Shown: piece by piece, positions 4,392-5,720 of the stretch
How positions within the stretch are numbered: the first letter of the stretch is position 1
Layout: each line of letters opens with the position of its first letter
NCBI GenBank assembly: GCA_004554425.1
Contig: SFMI01000111.1
Span: forward strand, 1 to 5,720
Direction of reading: 5' to 3'
DNA length: 5,720 bases
From: Candidatus Saccharimonadota bacterium
GTDB taxonomy: Bacteria; Eremiobacterota; Xenobia; Xenobiales; Xenobiaceae
Notes under the pieces: model-generated
What the model saw: only the letters and a program-made list of their open reading frames with translations
The model's database searches: none
Told to the model about the DNA's origin: nothing
Program-made: the position numbers and the translations under genes

Positions 4392-5720
4392 GTGGCTTTA
4401 GAAAATATCACTCAACAAGTACATACCGTCGTTACTCAAGTTTTGCGAGAGCAAACTTTGCGTAACGTAGCTTGGCGCGGTGAGGGCGGCGAAGCTTATT
4501 ACCAAGCTAATTTCAATCACAGTCGAAGCCTGGCAGCTTTGGCTTCTTTGGCTGAAGATGATGTCTCTTTGTGCCATTTAGCTGCAGGTTGGTATCGTGC
4601 TCACGCTGTGATGCCTAAAGGAAGTTTGACTGCACAAAGTCAGCACTTGGTAATAATTTGCTACGATCTTTCTGCCAAATTGTTGGACACTTTGGAAAGG
4701 TTGCAACAAGAACGCTTGGAAGCTGTCGTTCTTTTTTTTGACTATTCTCGGCGTTATGTAAATAAACACCCCGGACGCGGCAGTGAGCCTTGGTTTTATA
4801 CTTATCCTGGAGTTTTTGCTCAAGCCCGGGGATTATTTTACGCGCCTCCAGTCGATTGTGACGATTTTAATGGCTTAAACCGAGCTTTGCGCTCATTAGT
4901 GCAAAAGAAGGGCTTAAAAATTTTGCATATTTTGGGCTCTGATCGGCAGCCTGAAGTTGACCATAAAAGCCCCAGCGCTAATTCGTCGGTTTCTTCCCCA
5001 AGCAAAAATAAAAGCGCAACTATTAAGACTAACTCCAGTTTAGCTCCTACTTTTGAGGAGTTAGCTTTAAAGTACATAGCTTTCGACTTAAAAGACCAGA
5101 ATTTAGTCTCCTGCCTCTGGACTTGTCGCAAAGATCCTGGCCCCTTTAAGTCATTGCGTGGCAGATTACAATTAGCTTCTATAGATGGAGTCATCTTGCA
5201 AGCCATAGGCATGGCTGTTTGCGGCGTCCATCCCTTAATAGTCATTTCAGCTGCCGATCTTCCCAAAGTGCTCAATGAGCTTTTTAATACAGCTTCTTTT
5301 CCTATCACCATTTTGCTAACCGACGTCGGCTTGGTAGGCAATCAGGAAGAGCCTCTTTCTAGCGCCAATTTCCACGATTTAGCTATACTGCGCAGCTTTG
5401 CCAATATTCATGTTGCCGTACCAAGTGATGAAGAAGAGGCTCGCAGTATGTTGCTCAATTTGCTCTCTGCTCCCGAGCCTGGTTTATTGCGTTTAAGCAG
5501 TTCCTCTACTGTTGGTTTGCCCAAAGCCAACCAAGCAAGACCTAAAGAAAAATTATGCGGACGCTGTTTAATAGAAGGATCCGATTTAGCTTTTGTTTGT
5601 TTGGGCAGCGTAGCCTATCATGCTATTTTGGCCGCTCACAATTTAAAAACTTGGGGCTTTAAAGCGGCCGTTTACGATATGGCTTGGTTAAATCCGTTCG
5701 ATACGGAGCTTTTGCAAAAA
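4392..5720 (+). CDS. DXS-like protein lacking the catalytic motifs (partial, runs off the right edge)
   Basis: 443 codons are visible without a stop. The protein aligns by eye with 1-deoxy-D-xylulose-5-phosphate synthase (DXS; TPP-dependent first step of the MEP pathway). LVIICYD then AVVLFFDYS (86-119) align with the IIGDG...IVVLNDN region, GLFYAPPVDCDDFNGL with family YiGPVDGHD, DVGLVGN with DRAGLVG, LRSFANIHVAVPSDEEEA with LR.IPNm.v..P.DE.E, and GSDLAFVCLGSVAYHAILAA...NPFD with the start of the C-terminal domain. The catalytic parts are gone: GDG reads CYD, NDN reads FDY, IAEQHA reads ASIDGV (no Glu), DRAG reads TDVG, the THQG His is absent, and KGKGY is replaced by a Ser/Lys/Asn-rich linker (184-218). 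The N-terminus is about 60 residues shorter than DXS. The GTG start is bounded by an in-frame stop at 4374; AGGA lies 13 bases upstream. It occupies the usual dxs position after ispA. A catalytically dead paralogue or repurposed subunit is likelier than a working DXS. Confidence 0.8.
   Translation, partial: MALENITQQVHTVVTQVLREQTLRNVAWRGEGGEAYYQANFNHSRSLAALASLAEDDVSLCHLAAGWYRAHAVMPKGSLTAQSQHLVIICYDLSAKLLDTLERLQQERLEAVVLFFDYSRRYVNKHPGRGSEPWFYTYPGVFAQARGLFYAPPVDCDDFNGLNRALRSLVQKKGLKILHILGSDRQPEVDHKSPSANSSVSSPSKNKSATIKTNSSLAPTFEELALKYIAFDLKDQNLVSCLWTCRKDPGPFKSLRGRLQLASIDGVILQAIGMAVCGVHPLIVISAADLPKVLNELFNTASFPITILLTDVGLVGNQEEPLSSANFHDLAILRSFANIHVAVPSDEEEARSMLLNLLSAPEPGLLRLSSSSTVGLPKANQARPKEKLCGRCLIEGSDLAFVCLGSVAYHAILAAHNLKTWGFKAAVYDMAWLNPFDTELLQK

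Noticed and set aside
4838..5341. A 167-codon open frame on the minus strand
   Set aside because: It lies antisense to the well-supported DXS-like gene, has no ribosome binding site worth noting, and its translation resembles no family. It is a shadow of the coding frame.

Overview
The window looks like chromosomal housekeeping DNA from a bacterium, most likely a low-to-moderate-GC member of the Bacillota (Clostridia or a relative). The reason is gene order: xseA-xseB-ispA followed by a dxs-family gene is the conserved exonuclease VII/isoprenoid neighbourhood of that phylum. The lineage below phylum cannot be read from this stretch. I see no mobile element, CRISPR array, tRNA or rRNA.

Layout. 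Minus strand, left: the 5' part of an unrecognised small membrane protein gene (start at 247, running off the left edge). 85 bases upstream of it on the same strand is a complete M42-family metallo-aminopeptidase gene (1406 to 333). A 228-base divergent intergenic region (1407-1634) separates this from a plus-strand cluster: xseA (1635-3176), xseB (3213-3422), ispA (3501-4364) and a dxs-like gene (4392 to the right edge). All four face the same way with gaps of 36, 78 and 27 bases, so they probably form one operon. Three of the four use non-ATG starts: TTG for xseA, TTG for ispA and GTG for the dxs-like gene.

How the genes work together. XseA and XseB are the large and small subunits of exonuclease VII. 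IspA makes farnesyl (or a similar) diphosphate from IPP and DMAPP. The gene after ispA sits exactly where dxs, the first enzyme of the MEP isoprenoid pathway, is normally found, and it is recognisably a DXS homologue over its whole visible length.

The most interesting observation is that this DXS homologue has lost essentially every catalytic feature of the family. The GDG...NDN thiamine-diphosphate/Mg motif, the catalytic Glu of the AEQHA motif, the Arg of DRAGLVG, the THQG histidine and the KGKGY segment are all gone, yet the frame is open and the fold-marking motifs remain. It therefore looks like a maintained pseudoenzyme or a repurposed subunit. The neighbouring IspA also lacks about 13 residues after its second Asp-rich motif, including conserved lysines. 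A smaller observation is that XseA has an extra C-terminal tail ending in a beta-clamp-binding-like QSALF.
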